A stretch of DNA of 48,609 bases from JAHFKM01 sp035655455 (GTDB taxonomy: Archaea > Nanobdellota > Nanobdellia > SCGC-AAA011-G17 > GW2011-AR18): positions 1 through 48,609 of the forward strand of contig DASRUL010000006.1 of assembly GCA_035655455.1 (NCBI GenBank), given 5' to 3'. The notes beneath the pieces are model-generated. The model was not told the DNA's origin. It worked only from the letters and a program-made list of their open reading frames with translations, and did not search any database. The translations under genes and the position numbers were made by a program. Below are positions 8,253 to 17,510 of this stretch, piece after piece. Each line of letters begins with the position of its first letter. Position 1 is the first letter of the stretch.

Positions 8253-8348
8253 GGGCCCATGGTCTAGCGGTTATGACGTCTCCTTGACGTGGAGGAGGTC
8301 CCCAGAAACTTCAAAAAAAGTTGGGGAATTCGAATCTGGGTGGGCCCA
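8253..8348 (+). tRNA. tRNA-Val (GAC) with a 23-nt intron in the T arm
   Basis: The acceptor stem GGGCCCA pairs with TGGGCCC and the discriminator is A8348. The D stem is GTC/GAC. The anticodon stem is TCTCC/GGAGG with loop TTGACGT, giving anticodon GAC at 8286-8288. The T stem CCCAG (8301-8305) pairs with CTGGG (8336-8340) only if 8306-8328 is removed, which restores the T loop TTCGAAT. Exons are 8253-8305 and 8329-8348, and the mature RNA is 73 nt without CCA. A TATA-like TTTAAAAG lies about 25-30 nt upstream. Confidence 0.95.
8306..8328 (+). other. tRNA-Val intron at position 53/54 (bulge-helix-bulge)
   Basis: The intron is flanked by a bulge-helix-bulge motif. The central 4-bp helix is CCCC (8300-8303) with GGGG (8323-8326). 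The 3-nt bulges are AGA (8304-8306) and AAT (8327-8329). Cutting each bulge after its second base gives exactly the exon ends needed for a normal T arm. Inside, AACTT (8307-8311) pairs with AAGTT (8318-8322) around a 6-nt loop. The outer helix is weak, so this is a relaxed form of the motif recognised by archaeal splicing endonuclease. Confidence 0.88.
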
Positions 8349-8485
8349 TTCTCCTTCAAGGTGTCTTGAATCTCGTGAAGACAGAATACAATCTTGAGAA
8401 AACGTCTAAGAAGATTTTAACTTCATTACCTTAAAGCATGCTGAAGCGTTGTCAGAACTGAAGTTAATGTCATCTTGAAGATTTC

Positions 8486-9193
8486 CTATGGAAAAATTTT
8501 CGCGAGACGCACCCCAAGCCTGTCGTCCTCAACGGAATGCCCCCTGTCAAGGACCAAGCCCAACCCGGAGCTCCAGCTACGGATAGCCGCACTTTCATCT
8601 CCATTAACATGCCAATGATAAAATTCTCCACTAGCTTTTACACTAGTTGGATAGCCACATTCATTAATATCTTGCCTGTCAAAGCTTCCATCTTTTCCTG
8701 GAAGAGATACCCTCTTTTCCTTAGTTCCTACGCAGACTTTCTTCCTGCCTTTTACTAAATCCTCAAGCCATTCCGCTTTTGCGTTAATCATCTCACTGAG
8801 GGTCGCTTGAGCTTCCGCATTGCCCTGCTGTACTAGCTCTTTTATGTAAGGAATACATACTCTGTACATTAAACCAACAGTTGGTAGTTTGTATCCTAAC
8901 GCCTCAACTAGTTTTCTCGCATTTGGATGATTGATGTTAACCACATATTGCCCATCAGCTCCAGTCAAATTTAAACCAGCCCTTGTTCCCGCATCTCTCA
9001 CACTTCGATCATATTTTAAAACACCTTTAGCAATTTCTATTCTTGAACATGAATCTAAATCCCCATAACCAGATTCTCTTAAGAATTGCCTGTAAGCAGG
9101 AGTTGTGACTTGATGAATTATTGCCCTATCAAATACAAAGAAATCCAAGTTTCCCCGCCTGTTTGTATCCTGTTCTTCCCTAGGTCCCACCAT
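8486..9193 (-). CDS. hypothetical protein, 235 residues
   Basis: This is a soluble protein without membrane segments or a recognised catalytic motif. The C-terminal part has FYHWHVNGDESAAIRSWSSG with two clustered His, and the middle carries helical, charged segments. A TATA box (GTTTTATAAAATT) about 9216-9230 lies 25-35 nt upstream of the ATG at 9193, on the strand opposite the toxin-antitoxin promoter. The 137-nt stretch between this gene's end and the tRNA-Val (8349-8485) holds no gene that I can see. Function unknown. Confidence 0.65.
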   Translation of the reverse strand: MVGPREEQDTNRRGNLDFFVFDRAIIHQVTTPAYRQFLRESGYGDLDSCSRIEIAKGVLKYDRSVRDAGTRAGLNLTGADGQYVVNINHPNARKLVEALGYKLPTVGLMYRVCIPYIKELVQQGNAEAQATLSEMINAKAEWLEDLVKGRKKVCVGTKEKRVSLPGKDGSFDRQDINECGYPTSVKASGEFYHWHVNGDESAAIRSWSSGLGLVLDRGHSVEDDRLGVRLAKIFP

Positions 9194-9305
9194 TTTGCTC
9201 TACTTATGGAAAGAACATAATTTTATAAAACTTTATATTTGTGGATGTCAAGGTTCTATAACTTGCTCAGTAGATTTATATACAAGTTACTACAATTGTA
9301 TACCT

Positions 9306-9605
9306 ATGGCTGAAAGCGTTTCTGTGAGAATAGGCGAAGATGAACTTTTAGAAATAGAGAAAATTTCAAAATTTGAAAAAAAATCGAAATCAGAGGTGTT
9401 GCGATCTGTTTTAGAGAAAGGGCTAAAAGAGGAAAAGTTAGAGATTGCAATAAAACGTTTTAGTAAAAATGAGATAACTATCGCGTCTGCAGCCAAGCTC
9501 GCGGGCGTTTGCTTGTCTGCTTTCATGGATGCTCTGTCAGAAAGAAAAATTCGATTTCACTATGGTTTAAAAGAGCTTGAGAAGGATTTTGAGGGTTTGC
9601 TTTGA
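9306..9605 (+). CDS. UPF0175-type antitoxin
   Basis: The 99-residue protein begins with a ribbon-helix-helix-like strand (ESVSVRIGEDELLEIEKI) and continues with the helical FSKNEITIASAAKLAGVCLS segment typical of UPF0175 proteins, which are paired with DUF3368 PIN toxins. The ATG at 9306 is preceded by a TATA box (ATTTATATACAAG) about 9272-9284, so leaderless transcription from about 9300 fits. It shares 3 nt with the downstream toxin frame. It likely binds and neutralises the toxin and represses its own promoter. Confidence 0.85.
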   Translation: MAESVSVRIGEDELLEIEKISKFEKKSKSEVLRSVLEKGLKEEKLEIAIKRFSKNEITIASAAKLAGVCLSAFMDALSERKIRFHYGLKELEKDFEGLL

Positions 9606-10135
9606 TTTCTAATTCGTCACCCTTAATCGCTTTAACAAAAGTCGGTCTCTTAACAGAGGCAAAGAAACTTTATTCTTCTCTTGAAGTTCCAGAGGTAGTT
9701 TTTAACGAGAGCATACTTGCAGGTTTAGAGAGTGGAAAACAAGATGCGATCATCTTGAACGCGCTCTACAAAGAAGGGTTCATTAAAAAAATAAAATTGG
9801 ACAAAAAACACGCTGAGATAAGCAAGAAAATTGAGACAGAATACCACCTAGACCAAGGGGAAGCAGAAGTTCTTGCTCTTGCTCTCCAATTAAACCAAAA
9901 AACAATACTTCTAGACGAGGCTCTGGGAAGAAATGTTGCAGAACTGTTTGAGTTGACCCCGAAAGGCTCGTTAAGGGTTATTTTAGAGTGCTACAATCAA
10001 AATTTAATCACAGAAGAAAAAGTATATGTGAAAGTAGGGGAGTTAGTAAAAATTCTAAGGATAGATTCTGAGGTTCTCACTCGCCTTTGGGATTTATTTG
10101 AGATTGCAAAGAAGAAGAAAACAAATAAAAAATGA
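9602..10135 (+). CDS. PIN-domain toxin (DUF3368 type)
   Basis: The 177-residue protein has the DUF3368/PIN pattern: SNSSPLIALTKVG at the N-terminus, LDQGEAEVLALA at residues 83-94 and TILLDEALGR at 101-110. Acidic residues D84, E87 and D105 could form the Mg-dependent ribonuclease site; the first PIN aspartate is replaced by N4, which I believe is common in this subfamily. Translation begins at TTG (9602-9604), overlapping the antitoxin stop as TTGA; the first in-frame ATG would remove the conserved N-terminal strand. Confidence 0.85.
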   Translation: MISNSSPLIALTKVGLLTEAKKLYSSLEVPEVVFNESILAGLESGKQDAIILNALYKEGFIKKIKLDKKHAEISKKIETEYHLDQGEAEVLALALQLNQKTILLDEALGRNVAELFELTPKGSLRVILECYNQNLITEEKVYVKVGELVKILRIDSEVLTRLWDLFEIAKKKKTNKK

Positions 10136-10179
10136 ATGCATCGTTATCTTTATATACAGTTAAAAGACATTTCTCCATC

Positions 10180-12315
10180 ATGAAAAAAAAGGGGCAGGTC
10201 AGCGTCTTTGTCATCATCGGAATCCTTCTCGTCCTGCTCACCGGAACCTACCTCGCCTACAAATACTTCGGCATTGAAGAATCACTCAGAGAACGACGCC
10301 AACTCCTTTCCAGAGTTCCAGCACAATTCCAACCAGTCGCCAGCACCCTCAACCAGTGCGTAGCCAAAGTAACAGCAGACGCCCTCACCCTCGTCGGAAG
10401 CCAAGGAGGTTACGCAACGCTTCCCCAAGATCCACTTCCCACAACTTTTATCACTCCAATCAAAAGAAACCTCGACATCATCCCAAACTCAGGCTTCCAA
10501 ACCCCCCTCTGGTTCAGAGAAACAGGAAACGGCCTCCAAGAAACAGCAATTCCAACAAAAAAACAAGTCGAACAAAACCTCGCCCTTGTCATCAATGAAA
10601 AATTCTCCTCCTGCGTCGAAAATCTGACAAGCTTCACCAGCCAAGGCTTTCACCTCCTCAACATCGCAGACAAGCCAACATCTGCTGTAAGAATCCTTCC
10701 AGAGCGCGTCGAGGCACAGGTTGAATTTCCAGTAACGCTCTCCCTCAACGAGATCCAATACACCCTCGAGGCCCACACCGCAGAAGTGGAAACAACGTTT
10801 GGACAATTGTACGACGCGGCTGTAGAAATCTTCGAAACAGAAAACACCGGCTTCTTCCTCGAAAACAAGACACTCGACCTCCTTATCGCAGACGATGCAA
10901 TCCCTTTCTCAGGATCAGACCTCTCCTGCACCGAACACGTCTGGTCAAAGAGAGGCGTGATTGAACGAGTAAAAAACGCGCTCTTTGAAAACGTCGCGGC
11001 CATGACCATCAAAGGATCAAACACTGACAAGGATCCAGACTACCTCACCTTTGACGCGATGAAACGCGACAGAAAAGCCATCACCATCAACCTGATGTAC
11101 AATCCGGCATGGCCAACCTTCATCGAGATCAGCCCCTCCAAAGGAGACACCTTGACCTCTGACCCAATCACAAAACACACCGGCAATCTCGTCACGAGCA
11201 TCTTATCTTCGTATTTTTGTTTGAACAATTACCATTTTGTTTACACCATCAAATATCCAGTGCTTATCACCCTCACGGACGAACAAGGATTTAACTTCCA
11301 ATACGCAACAGAAGTCATCCTCGAAAGAAACCTACCCAGAAAAAACACCATCCTTCCCCTCACCCTTCCTGACACGACCTCACCATTATGTGACTATTCA
11401 ACAGCACCACTTACTATCACCACGCTCGCTGTCAACAACGAAGGATTCTTAGCGCCTTTAAATAACGTCCAACTCTCCTTCAAATGCTTTCCCACAACCT
11501 GCACCCTTGAAGAAACAGGCAAAAACAAAAACACCGTCACCCTCCTTAGCCCACCCTGCGTCAACGGCATTGTCGAAGGCCAAAAAGAAGGCTACTTCAA
11601 CGGAAAAACAGTCGTCGCAACAAACACCAAAGAGCACCAAGACATTGATCTCGTCCTCGAACCTTTGTACGAAAAAAACGTAGAAGTCTTTGTCATCGAA
11701 AAAGGCACAGGGAAAACGCGAGAACCTTACTCTTCAGAACTCGCAACCTTCGAATTCAGACACAAAGACGCACGCTTCACCACCAGCTACTCCACCCAAG
11801 AGGAAGGAGCATCCTGTGACAAGGACGAAGACTGCGGCCCGGGACTTGACTGCAAAAGAGATTCATGCATCTTACCCAACTGCGAGAAAGACACTGACTG
11901 CTCCTTACATCAAAAGTGCGTCTCCCAACAATGCGCGCCTAAAGACAATATCAAGCTCCTTGTCGGAGATTACTTTGTTACCTCTTCCCTCTCCAGATCA
12001 AGCAGCATCCCACTCACGACACAAAAACGCGAAGTAGAAAAATGCGTCGAAACCGGAAGACAAGGGTTACTTGGCCTGTTCCTCACAGAAGAAAAATGCT
12101 TCAAAACAGAAATCCCGCCAGTCGAGCTCAAAAACGTCATCGTCGGAGGCGCAACCTTCGAATTCACGTTTGATCGTGAAACGCTCAACAGCGAAGAACC
12201 TTTGAAACTCTACATCCTCACTGACGAACTTCCCGCGGACCTCGAAGGATTCGCTGAAATCCAGACAAGCTTAAGCACAAATAAAGACCATCCAATGTTC
12301 AGGTACCCGGCATGA
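10180..12315 (+). CDS. secreted/surface protein with pilin-like N-terminus and Cys-rich repeats
   Basis: The protein has 711 residues. Its N-terminus, MKKKGQVSVFVIIGILLVLL, resembles archaeal class III (type IV pilin-like) signals: Lys-rich head, KGQ processing region and one hydrophobic helix. A large beta-rich ectodomain follows. Near the C-terminus are two tandem cysteine motifs, CDKDEDCGPGLDCKRDSC and CEKDTDCSLHQKCVSQQC, which look like disulfide-bonded Dickkopf-like modules. A TATA box (CTTTATATACAG) at 10148-10159 supports the ATG at 10180 over an earlier one at 10132. It is the first gene of an 11-kb operon and ends in an ATGA overlap. Confidence 0.8.
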   Translation: MKKKGQVSVFVIIGILLVLLTGTYLAYKYFGIEESLRERRQLLSRVPAQFQPVASTLNQCVAKVTADALTLVGSQGGYATLPQDPLPTTFITPIKRNLDIIPNSGFQTPLWFRETGNGLQETAIPTKKQVEQNLALVINEKFSSCVENLTSFTSQGFHLLNIADKPTSAVRILPERVEAQVEFPVTLSLNEIQYTLEAHTAEVETTFGQLYDAAVEIFETENTGFFLENKTLDLLIADDAIPFSGSDLSCTEHVWSKRGVIERVKNALFENVAAMTIKGSNTDKDPDYLTFDAMKRDRKAITINLMYNPAWPTFIEISPSKGDTLTSDPITKHTGNLVTSILSSYFCLNNYHFVYTIKYPVLITLTDEQGFNFQYATEVILERNLPRKNTILPLTLPDTTSPLCDYSTAPLTITTLAVNNEGFLAPLNNVQLSFKCFPTTCTLEETGKNKNTVTLLSPPCVNGIVEGQKEGYFNGKTVVATNTKEHQDIDLVLEPLYEKNVEVFVIEKGTGKTREPYSSELATFEFRHKDARFTTSYSTQEEGASCDKDEDCGPGLDCKRDSCILPNCEKDTDCSLHQKCVSQQCAPKDNIKLLVGDYFVTSSLSRSSSIPLTTQKREVEKCVETGRQGLLGLFLTEEKCFKTEIPPVELKNVIVGGATFEFTFDRETLNSEEPLKLYILTDELPADLEGFAEIQTSLSTNKDHPMFRYPA

Positions 12316-15300
12316 GAAAAAAAAGCGTGATCGCACTGTTCTGCATGATGCTGATAGTCACCAGCCCCATGGTTCTCAGCCAACGCTTCTCAACATCCTC
12401 AGACTTTAACCTCCAAGAGTCAGAACCAATCGTAGATTTCACCACCTCGCCCTTTGACCGAGCCTCAGCTGTTTACAGCAAAACGTTTGGCACGCCCCAA
12501 GACGTCGGAGAAGCACTCATCATCTACGCAGGACAGCCACAACCACCCCTCATCAGAGCCTCACTCGCAGAAGACCAAGAAATACCTGTGTTTATTCCCC
12601 TCAAAACCACAGACATTGGTTCAGTGCTTTCAACCCTGACAGGAGATGTTTCAGAACGAGACCCATTCACAGGATTAACAAGCATTCCCCGCATTAGCAA
12701 CGTCGTTGTCAGACTCAACAAAACAAATCCTTACGTAAAAACAGTCAGATACATCCCGCCAAAAACAGGTTTCACAAAAGACAACCTTGGTTATTTAGTC
12801 GTCATTTTAAACAAGCTGAAAAACGAAACCAGCCTGCCAACCTCAGGAAGCATCCAAGCAGGCATCGCCAGCGTCCAACTTCCAGGAGAAGTCTTTTCCA
12901 GCCTCAACAACACGCCAGTCATTCCCTTAGAACTCAACGCAGAAATCCTTTTCGACCTCACCTCAGGAACCCTGCTCAGCCTCGGAGAACAAACCCTCAC
13001 CCTCAAACAAGAATCAGAACAAGCATTCCTGCAAAAACCCTCACGAGAAGAAAACGCGTTTTACAACAAGAGAGCGTATCTCCGCGCGAACGCCATCTCA
13101 TCAGACAGGGTATCGTTTACCGTGTACAATAAAGAATTACATTCGCTCTCTCTCTTTAATCCACCAAACGAACCAGCAGGCGTACCTGTTTCCTCGCTCA
13201 CCCTCTCCCGCTCAAGCCCAGAATCACGACCCATCAGACTCAGAATCAGCTCCAACGCGCTCGAAGACACCGTGCGATTTAGGCTCAATGAGATTGTCCT
13301 TCCAGAAGACAGGGTTAGCTACCGATTAATCGCAGGCGGAAAAACCTACGAAAGAAAAGCAAACATCCGCAGTCCCTTGTTTCCGCGATCACGCTGGGAA
13401 ATCCAGAGAATAGCACAGTCAGACCCTGAACCAACCACCCTCAAAGACCTCATCGAAAAAGGAATCATCCTTGACACTACCTCAGAAGAAAAAGCAAAAC
13501 AAGCAGCATCAGGAGAACTCAAGCTCATCACGCACACCCTTGTCCTCAGAAACACCGCAACAGGAGAAACACGAACACTTCAACGAAATGTCCTGACAGG
13601 CCTTGTTTTTTCCTTTGACACAGCACCAGTAGACGACACCACCGCGAGCTTCTTAGAAAAAAAATACTGCCCAGAACCAGATCCAGACAAGGCAGACTTA
13701 GGCTGCGCAGCAGTCCACACCTTTAAAAAAATCACCCAAGACTTTCCCCATACAGCAGAAGCAAAAGACAGCCACAAACAACTCTTCGAGATTTACGAGC
13801 AGAAGCTCATAGATTACGCCGCGTGCGATAAGACAGGACCAAATCCCAATGATGTCGCCAACCTCAACGAGTGCCAGGCCTTCCTCAGGGACACACAAAC
13901 ACTTGCTTATTACTACGCGAGCAAAATCCAAGCTTCAGACCCAGAGCTCATCCAGCGACTGCAAGCGGGATACGGAGGAGCCGGCGGCTTCGAATATTTG
14001 ACAGACGAAGGCATCTCAGTCCAACTCAACTACGTAGAGAAAATCACAAACGAAGAAAAAGGCTCCGCCACACTCCGCGTGAACGGCGTCGAACATCAAA
14101 ACTTGCGGGTAGGCATAAACATTCCAGGAACTGAAGGCACGGCAATCACAGGAGAACCCTTCACCCTTGAAATCAGCGCCATCAGATCAAGCACTGTCCA
14201 TATCATAAAGAGAGCAAAAACCTCCCAACGCGTTCTCGGCTCGTCACAAACCCTCGTCCTCGGAAAAAATAATGTCCTCCTTCAGGAAAGAAGATCTGCA
14301 GACGGACGTGTTGAGCGAGAATCTGTTGACATCGAACTTGTGAACGTCAATACCAACGTCGAGGCATCAGTCAGCATCATCCCAAACGCAGGCCTCGGCC
14401 TCGCACGCTCTTCCTTCACTGTCATCATTCCTGTCGAGCCACGACCATTGAAGAATATTGGAGAGAAATTAAAAGACCACATCAACGCCACGAGAAAACT
14501 GGTCGCGGACTTAGACAAGGTCATCCAAAAACTCGACAGCGTCGTCAGAACATGGAAGAAGATTTGTTTGGTGACGTTCGCGTTTGTCACAGTCAAAAGC
14601 TCCTTCCTCGGAGGAACAACACGGGCACTCGCACGCCGCGGCGTCAGCGAGCTCTATAAAAAAGACTGCAACCAAAAAGCCAGCACAGGGCTCTTCGAGA
14701 GCGCTGATGATTGCCTAGCATCCAGAGCAGATGATATCTCCAAAGACGTCGACGCGAACCAGCGCGCGATTGAACATGTCCAACAAGAACTCTCAGGACA
14801 AACACCAGCCACGCTTAAAACGTGCGGAGACGTTCCCTTCCAAGAAGTCAAAGCCCTCGGCGCGACTATTGACGACTGCAGAGACTATTTACGGCTAAAC
14901 GCGCTCAGGAGCGACACCATCTCAGACACTTTCGCCAAAGGCGTTGATCAACAATTATCAGCACTCAAATTCGAAGGAAAGAAACAACAGTACGAAGCAG
15001 CAGAACAATGGCTCAAGGGTTATCCAGACTTCACGAGAAAGTTTGGCGAGGATGAAGACGCAAGGCTTGAAGCGCTAAGATTTTACACAAACTCGGCAGA
15101 AGCACAAAAAGAAAGCGCAACCTCACAAAAAAATGTTCTCCCTCTCTCACATCTCCTTCCCACAGAAGACAACAAAGCAACAGCCCTATTACCTCAAACA
15201 GGAACGAATGATCTTGGACCAACAACCCTTGTCAAAGTCACCAGGCTGCAACGCGCAGTCTACGAATCAGGAGCAGAAGGTGTTGTGAGCAGCATACAAA

Positions 15301-17510
15301 AGGCTTACTGCAAAGACTTACATGATCCTCAATGCATCCAAGGCCAGCTCGATCTTTGGAACAGCATTTCAGACGAACCCTTATACGCGCGCCAAGAATT
15401 TGTGAATCCTGCTACCCTTATAAAAAATTTGGGAACTGCACACCCTTACCTTTCAAGCTATACCTTGCTCACGACAAAAAATAAAGCGCTCGCCATCTCC
15501 AGCACAACACCACCAGCAGACTTCAACCTCTACTCCAGCCAAGTCGTTGACGTCAACAACCAACTACGAAGCCTAGACTACGCCTACTCACAGGGAGCAG
15601 AGGCAGGCGGAGACCTTCTCGCACAATACGACCCAGAATCAGGCCAAGCCTTCTGCTACCCCACAGGAAGAGACGGAGAATACGTTCTTGTCTTAGAACG
15701 CTTCCAAGGCACAGGAAAAGTAAAAATCTTCAGGGCAATGAACGTCGGCCTTAACGGCGTCATCGAATGCGGCTCAGGAGACGATGTCATCGTTCTTGAC
15801 GAATCAGCACTCAGCCTGCCAGCAAACCAGAGAAAAAGACTTGATTATTTATCCATTGTTGACCGCGCGCCACGCTGCCAAAAAGAAGGAACAAGAGTAG
15901 GAAGCGTCACAAAGAAAAACGGAAAAACAGTAGGCGTACGCTGCAGCACCAAACAAGCAAAACTCAACCTCCAACTCAACAGCCCAAAATGCATCGACGT
16001 CATGGAACCAGAAGACTGCACCATCCTGTTCAACGCGTGCGATCCAGTCATGTGCCCAGCAACACGCTGCAACCTCGGAGGCAAGTACCAAGTAGACGAC
16101 GTCATCCAATCAGGCATTGTCGGCTCAGTCTTTCTCTGCGCACCAAACGTGAAACAAGGCGTTGTTGTTCCTTTCTGTTTAACAGGAATACTCGCAGGAC
16201 TCAAACACATCAAGAGCATCCTCCAATCCTATGCAGATTGTTTAGAGGCGAACCTGAAAGACGGAAAGAACGTCGGCTTCTGCGATTATATCAGAAGCGT
16301 CGGCGTCTGCGAATTAATCTGGAGAGAAACCATTAACCTCTTCAACATCAAAGGCGGCGTCATTGATTATTTATCAGAAAAGGCCTTTGGCGAGCCAGAA
16401 GGAGGCGCAGAATACTTGACCTTCCAGCAATCCCTCCAAAACGTCGGAGACTCGTTCAACTACTTTACCACAGAATACTCCAACACGTACGTGGCGGCAT
16501 TAAAAGGGTCATCCACAGAAGAAATAGGATCCCAAGTATGCAGGCTTGGCGTTTACGGAAGACTGCCAACTGTTGGGGATGTGCTTGACAAACTCTCAGA
16601 ACCTGAAGATCCCCCACAATTCTTCGCGCTTCTCGACGAGGCGCCCTATGTCCAAGACATCGGAGAAGCACCCCTTGTTCCACGCGTCCCCTCAAGCGCA
16701 CAGGCCTTATCCAATTATAAAATATTTTATCACATCTACGCGGGAACAGGATTCGCAGCACAACAAGCAGTCTTCACAGACCCAGTCAATCAGGCAACAG
16801 GGCGACCAAACAAAGCAGTCACCTACTCTGTGTACTTGATCAATAAAGAATTAGGCTTACCTCCCTTGTATATGACCTCAGAAGAAGAACTCGGCCAAGT
16901 TTCCGCAACCATTCCCAGAGGGCAGTATGTGCAAAAATCAGTCCAGCGCGTTAGCCAAACAGGATACAACGAGGTATGCATCAATTTAAATGGAAAGCCC
17001 TCTTGCGGATTTGGAAAAGTCTCATCAGCATTCTCCCTGAACTATATCAATGATAAACTTGTCGAAGCAGAGGCAGGCAAGAAGGTTAAGAGCGCAGAAG
17101 AATGCCTTCCAGACCCGCCAACAACAGGAGCAGCGCTCGGCAGCTTCGTCACCCCAGAACGTTACGGCCTCGTGAACACTGGAGTGGTACGCGTCTGCAA
17201 CCCAACACCACCAACAGCAGACACGACGCGATGGGCAGCAGCCGGAGAATGCGGCAAAGACAAGAACGGGGTTGATCGCGGCATATGCTGGCTTGACAGA
17301 AACTCGTTAAATATTAAAAACCTCGAAACAAGAAGCGACGTGCTCGGAGCATTAAAACAACGCGACATTCTCAAAAAACAAGGACTTGAAGGAGACATCC
17401 TCACAGCAGAGCAAAGCAACCAACTCCTCGAACAATTACGAGAACGCCGCGACCATGTCCTTGAAAAACTCCGGCTAGAAGTACAACGCTTGTTAGAGGA
17501 GGAAGCATGA
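12312..17510 (+). CDS. giant secreted protein, 1732 residues, unknown family
   Basis: The N-terminus (KKSVIALFCMMLIVTSPMVL) is a Sec signal peptide. The first 440 residues look beta-rich. Around residues 455-560 is a helical, TPR-like stretch (FPHTAEAKDSHKQLFEIYEQ). Coiled or helical segments follow, with LKDHINATRKLVADLDKVIQ near residues 720-740 leading to a hydrophobic patch (ICLVTFAFVTV). Around 1220-1350 is a Cys-rich region with CDPVMCPATRCNLGG, a hydrophobic GVVVPFCLTGILAGL and FCDYIRSVGVCELIW, probably membrane-associated. The C-terminus is charged coil. It overlaps both neighbours by ATGA. I do not recognise a named family; a scaffold or adhesin role is inference. Confidence 0.8.
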   Translation: MRKKSVIALFCMMLIVTSPMVLSQRFSTSSDFNLQESEPIVDFTTSPFDRASAVYSKTFGTPQDVGEALIIYAGQPQPPLIRASLAEDQEIPVFIPLKTTDIGSVLSTLTGDVSERDPFTGLTSIPRISNVVVRLNKTNPYVKTVRYIPPKTGFTKDNLGYLVVILNKLKNETSLPTSGSIQAGIASVQLPGEVFSSLNNTPVIPLELNAEILFDLTSGTLLSLGEQTLTLKQESEQAFLQKPSREENAFYNKRAYLRANAISSDRVSFTVYNKELHSLSLFNPPNEPAGVPVSSLTLSRSSPESRPIRLRISSNALEDTVRFRLNEIVLPEDRVSYRLIAGGKTYERKANIRSPLFPRSRWEIQRIAQSDPEPTTLKDLIEKGIILDTTSEEKAKQAASGELKLITHTLVLRNTATGETRTLQRNVLTGLVFSFDTAPVDDTTASFLEKKYCPEPDPDKADLGCAAVHTFKKITQDFPHTAEAKDSHKQLFEIYEQKLIDYAACDKTGPNPNDVANLNECQAFLRDTQTLAYYYASKIQASDPELIQRLQAGYGGAGGFEYLTDEGISVQLNYVEKITNEEKGSATLRVNGVEHQNLRVGINIPGTEGTAITGEPFTLEISAIRSSTVHIIKRAKTSQRVLGSSQTLVLGKNNVLLQERRSADGRVERESVDIELVNVNTNVEASVSIIPNAGLGLARSSFTVIIPVEPRPLKNIGEKLKDHINATRKLVADLDKVIQKLDSVVRTWKKICLVTFAFVTVKSSFLGGTTRALARRGVSELYKKDCNQKASTGLFESADDCLASRADDISKDVDANQRAIEHVQQELSGQTPATLKTCGDVPFQEVKALGATIDDCRDYLRLNALRSDTISDTFAKGVDQQLSALKFEGKKQQYEAAEQWLKGYPDFTRKFGEDEDARLEALRFYTNSAEAQKESATSQKNVLPLSHLLPTEDNKATALLPQTGTNDLGPTTLVKVTRLQRAVYESGAEGVVSSIQKAYCKDLHDPQCIQGQLDLWNSISDEPLYARQEFVNPATLIKNLGTAHPYLSSYTLLTTKNKALAISSTTPPADFNLYSSQVVDVNNQLRSLDYAYSQGAEAGGDLLAQYDPESGQAFCYPTGRDGEYVLVLERFQGTGKVKIFRAMNVGLNGVIECGSGDDVIVLDESALSLPANQRKRLDYLSIVDRAPRCQKEGTRVGSVTKKNGKTVGVRCSTKQAKLNLQLNSPKCIDVMEPEDCTILFNACDPVMCPATRCNLGGKYQVDDVIQSGIVGSVFLCAPNVKQGVVVPFCLTGILAGLKHIKSILQSYADCLEANLKDGKNVGFCDYIRSVGVCELIWRETINLFNIKGGVIDYLSEKAFGEPEGGAEYLTFQQSLQNVGDSFNYFTTEYSNTYVAALKGSSTEEIGSQVCRLGVYGRLPTVGDVLDKLSEPEDPPQFFALLDEAPYVQDIGEAPLVPRVPSSAQALSNYKIFYHIYAGTGFAAQQAVFTDPVNQATGRPNKAVTYSVYLINKELGLPPLYMTSEEELGQVSATIPRGQYVQKSVQRVSQTGYNEVCINLNGKPSCGFGKVSSAFSLNYINDKLVEAEAGKKVKSAEECLPDPPTTGAALGSFVTPERYGLVNTGVVRVCNPTPPTADTTRWAAAGECGKDKNGVDRGICWLDRNSLNIKNLETRSDVLGALKQRDILKKQGLEGDILTAEQSNQLLEQLRERRDHVLEKLRLEVQRLLEEEA

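Noticed and set aside
8349..8485. C/D-box sRNA next to tRNA-Val
   Set aside because: GTGAAGA and CTGA-like boxes occur, but the C box has a mismatch and the spacing does not fit a C/D guide RNA.
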